This document shows, piece by piece, positions 6,734 through 8,381 of a stretch of DNA of 8,381 bases. Origin of the DNA: Candidatus Omnitrophota bacterium (GTDB lineage Bacteria; Omnitrophota; Gorgyraeia; 1-14-0-20-64-10; JACQQZ01); contig JACQRF010000169.1 in NCBI GenBank assembly GCA_016206635.1, forward strand, positions 1 to 8,381. The letters are read 5' to 3'. Each line of letters begins with the position of its first letter. Position 1 is the stretch's first letter. The translations under genes and the position numbers were made by a program. The notes under the pieces are model-generated. The model was not told where the DNA came from. It saw only the letters and a program-made list of their open reading frames with translations, and searched no databases.

Positions 6734-7240
6734 ATGGGCGCCGTGTCAGCGAACCAGCAGGAACTGAAAGCGGGGCAGGCCGCCCCGGATTTCACATTGT
6801 TGGACCAGCACGGGGCGCCGCGCACGTTGTCGGCGCACCGGGGCCAGTGGGTGTTGATCTACTTCTATCCGAAGGACGACACCCCGGGCTGCACCACGGA
6901 GGCCTGTGGGCTGCGCGACCGCTTCCCGCAGTTCGCGAAGATCAAGGCCGTCGTGTGGGGCATCAGCGCGGATTCGGTGAAGAGCCACCAGAAATTCGCC
7001 GAGAAATTCACACTGCCGTTCCCGCTGCTGGCCGACGACCAGAAAACGGTTGTGCACGCCTACGGCGTCTGGGGCGAAAAGTCGTTCATGGGCAAGACGT
7101 ACATGGGGATCAACCGGATGTCGTTCTTGGTGGATCCCCAGGGCAAGATCGCGAAGATCTATCCGAAGGTCAAGCCGGACACCCACCCGGACGAAGTCTT
7201 GCAGGACTTAGCAGCGCTCGGGGCCGGCAAGAAGCCGTAA
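6734..7240 (+). CDS. bcp: Thioredoxin-dependent peroxiredoxin, Bcp/PrxQ family
   Basis: Thiol peroxidase that reduces hydrogen peroxide and organic hydroperoxides using thioredoxin. From ATG 6734 it has 168 residues, slightly over the E. coli Bcp size. The family start GQAAPDFTLLDQHG is followed by FYPKDDTPGCTTEAC, with peroxidatic Cys53 and resolving Cys58 five residues later (atypical 2-Cys arrangement). GISADSVKSHQKFAEKF, FPLLADD and INRMSFLVDPQGKI complete the fold. The start is uncertain. In-frame alternatives are ATG 6692, GTG 6668 and ATG 6659; from 6668 the product gains an Arg-containing then Gly/Ala/Leu-rich segment ending VSA-NQ, which could be a weak Sec signal peptide. A GGGGGGA stretch upstream of 6734 could serve as a ribosome site. 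It follows nfo and ends before a strong hairpin, so it is probably the last gene of the run. Confidence 0.93.
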   Translation: MGAVSANQQELKAGQAAPDFTLLDQHGAPRTLSAHRGQWVLIYFYPKDDTPGCTTEACGLRDRFPQFAKIKAVVWGISADSVKSHQKFAEKFTLPFPLLADDQKTVVHAYGVWGEKSFMGKTYMGINRMSFLVDPQGKIAKIYPKVKPDTHPDEVLQDLAALGAGKKP

Positions 7241-7246
7241 CAAAGA

Positions 7247-7289
7247 CTAACCGGGCGGGGCCTGGCTCACTCGACCCCCGCCCGGCTAG
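7247..7289 (+). terminator. GC-rich hairpin after the peroxiredoxin gene, no U-tract
   Basis: Arms CCGGGCGGGG (7251-7260) and CCCCGCCCGG (7276-7285) pair perfectly over 10 bp with a 15-base loop. After one mismatch, CTA and TAG (7247-7249 and 7287-7289) extend the stem. It begins 6 bases after the stop codon. No run of T follows, so it is not a textbook intrinsic terminator, but its position at the end of the gene run supports a 3'-end role. Confidence 0.6.
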
Positions 7290-7439
7290 GCGTGACCACC
7301 TTCCATCGTGCCTCCTTCGGCGGGCGCCGTTCGCCCAACCCTCCTCCCGCCACTCCAAGTATACCAGCTGGCAGACCTCCACGCCGGCGCCCCGTCATAA
7401 AAATCCTGGGTTAGTATTGATAAATATTTACTTAATGAC

Positions 7440-7468
7440 TTGTTTTCTCTCACCGGCTCAGGTATAGT
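7440..7468 (+). promoter_or_regulatory. Sigma70-like promoter before the cupin-like gene
   Basis: TTGTTT (7440-7445, 3 of 6 to the -35 consensus), a 17-base spacer, then TATAGT (7463-7468, 5 of 6 to the -10 consensus). It sits in the only clearly AT-rich patch of the window (about 7396-7447), which could act as an UP-like region. Transcription would start about 7 bases after the box, at 7475, which is exactly the GTG start of the next frame. Confidence 0.55.
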
Positions 7469-7474
7469 TTTTCT

Positions 7475-8381
7475 GTGACCCCTCGTTGGTTGATCGCGCT
7501 TGTCCTGAGTCTCTCCCTGGCGTTCCCGTGCCTTGGGGGGCTGACCCCTGGTGTCCACCAGGGGTCAGCCCCCGTTGGCTTTGCCCTCCGTGGTCCTCAG
7601 CAGGAGACCACCGCCCAGCGCGCCGGCCTCGAATCCGCCCTGGTCGCCGGGCCGCCCAGCCCGGCCGCCGGTGCCGAAGAGGTCGTGGTCAAGAATCTCT
7701 GGACGGCCCTCCCGATCGAAACGCGTCCTCGGGGGCCACTCAACGAGATCGAGCTTTTCAACACCGGTCAGCTCTCAGTGGCGGTTTCGCAACCCGGAGG
7801 CAGTTTCGATTACGCCTCGGCCTCTCGGGAGGCTTACCACCTCGTGGTCAGGGGCACAGGCAGCTTTTGGGTAGCACCAGCGTCAGGGGCGATATCGTTC
7901 GCGGCGGGATTGTTGATCCGGGTGCCGGCGGGCACCACGTATGTGGCGATCTCCGGCGCGTACGCCGCGTGGCCACCACCGGTTTTGCTGACCCTGCGCC
8001 TCCTCTCGACGGGGGCTCCAGATCCCGTCAGCGCCTCCACGGCCACGGTCACCACGCCGGTCGGTTCTCTGTGGCTGTATGAGACATCGGTCAAGTCAGG
8101 GCACCCAGTCGCTTTCCCCGGATCGCCATTGGTCGTCACCCGATACGCCCTCAGCGCGGCCGCACACCTGCCGCAGCCGTTGCTGGTCAACCCCTCCGCC
8201 GAGGCGGTCCTCGTTCAATTTGATGGCGAGTCCATAATCCAATTCGACGGCGACCAGCCGAGACCGTTGCGGGCCGGCGATGTCCTGGTTGTGCCGCCGC
8301 GTCGGGCCGTGACGGCCCTGAGCGGGCACGGCGACCTCTTGGCCTTCACCCTCGCGCCTCCCGCCGCCGGGATGGAGGAGA
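7475..8381 (+). CDS. Exported cupin-like protein of unknown function, 3'-truncated by the window
   Basis: Open frame of 302 codons with no stop before the right edge. GTG 7475 is the only start after the in-frame stop at 7436, and no Shine-Dalgarno precedes it. The N-terminus is a signal peptide: MTPRW, then a hydrophobic core LIALVLSLSLAF, then PCLGG. Cys19 could be a lipoprotein or cleavage-region residue, but the lipobox is poor. After a Pro/Ala-rich linker (to about residue 68) come two similar beta-rich segments. The first, at about 75-180, contains YHLVVRGTGSFWV then GLLIRVPAGTTYVAISG. The second, at about 205-295, contains AVLVQFDGESIIQF then AGDVLVVPPRRAVTALSG. Both follow the cupin pattern, but the metal-binding HxH and His are absent, so a non-enzymatic role is likely. 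It might be a sensor or anti-sigma-like cell-envelope protein; this is speculative. A palindrome interrupts the signal-peptide end. Confidence 0.78.
   Translation, partial: MTPRWLIALVLSLSLAFPCLGGLTPGVHQGSAPVGFALRGPQQETTAQRAGLESALVAGPPSPAAGAEEVVVKNLWTALPIETRPRGPLNEIELFNTGQLSVAVSQPGGSFDYASASREAYHLVVRGTGSFWVAPASGAISFAAGLLIRVPAGTTYVAISGAYAAWPPPVLLTLRLLSTGAPDPVSASTATVTTPVGSLWLYETSVKSGHPVAFPGSPLVVTRYALSAAAHLPQPLLVNPSAEAVLVQFDGESIIQFDGDQPRPLRAGDVLVVPPRRAVTALSGHGDLLAFTLAPPAAGMEE
7536..7573 (+). repeat. Perfect 16-bp inverted repeat within the signal-peptide end of the cupin-like gene
   Basis: GGGGGCTGACCCCTGG (7536-7551) is the exact reverse complement of CCAGGGGTCAGCCCCC (7558-7573). The loop is TGTCCA, whose outer T and A can also pair. 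Each arm has an internal GGGG/CCCC palindromic look. In frame it encodes LTPGVHQGSAP. It resembles REP elements moved by REP-associated tyrosine transposases, though none is in the window. Confidence 0.85.

Noticed and set aside
7289..7385. Possible structured RNA closed by GGCGTG and CACGCC between the peroxiredoxin and cupin-like genes
   Set aside because: Only the 6-bp closing pair is clear; I could not extend pairing inside it or match it to a known RNA family, so it may be chance in GC-rich DNA.
7486..8082. 198-codon plus-strand frame overlapping the cupin-like gene
   Set aside because: Arg/Gly/Pro-rich with no fold signature. The frame from 7475 has a signal peptide, regular beta-strand pattern and stays open to the window end.

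Overview
This window comes from a GC-rich bacterial chromosome. All convincing genes lie on the plus strand and are densely packed. The gene set is housekeeping-like: an aconitase, an aspartase/fumarase-superfamily enzyme, a MetE-like protein, a small Rieske protein, endonuclease IV and a peroxiredoxin. Composition and gene style would suit an environmental lineage such as Methylomirabilota or Nitrospirota. That is a low-confidence guess, because there is no rRNA or other phylogenetic marker.

Layout: (1) Positions 2-3013 hold the C-terminal part of an AcnA/IRP1-type aconitase, interrupted by a 517-residue intein with a two-motif LAGLIDADG endonuclease. The intein sits directly before the last of the three cysteines that bind the 4Fe-4S cluster, so that cysteine is also the +1 splicing nucleophile. 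(2) Positions 3018-6659 hold a tight run of four genes: aspartate ammonia-lyase, a MetE C-terminal-domain homologue with a degenerate zinc site, a Rieske-fold protein lacking its fourth iron ligand, and endonuclease IV. Stops and starts overlap or lie 2 bases apart, so translational coupling is likely. (3) A Bcp-type peroxiredoxin follows and ends at a strong GC-rich hairpin. (4) An AT-rich stretch with a promoter leads into a secreted or lipid-anchored cupin-like protein that runs off the right edge of the window.

Two themes recur. First, three unrelated perfect palindromes lie inside reading frames without breaking them: in the aconitase, at the C-terminus of the MetE-like gene, and just after the signal peptide of the cupin-like gene. 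Second, TATAAT-like -10 boxes sit 6-10 bases upstream of in-frame start codons in three places (3014, 6655, 7463), which suggests leaderless or near-leaderless transcripts. Aconitase and aspartase (which yields fumarate) both feed the TCA cycle. Endonuclease IV and the peroxiredoxin are both protective against oxidative damage. The standout feature is the aconitase intein at the Fe-S ligand, where splicing and cluster assembly must compete for the same cysteine.
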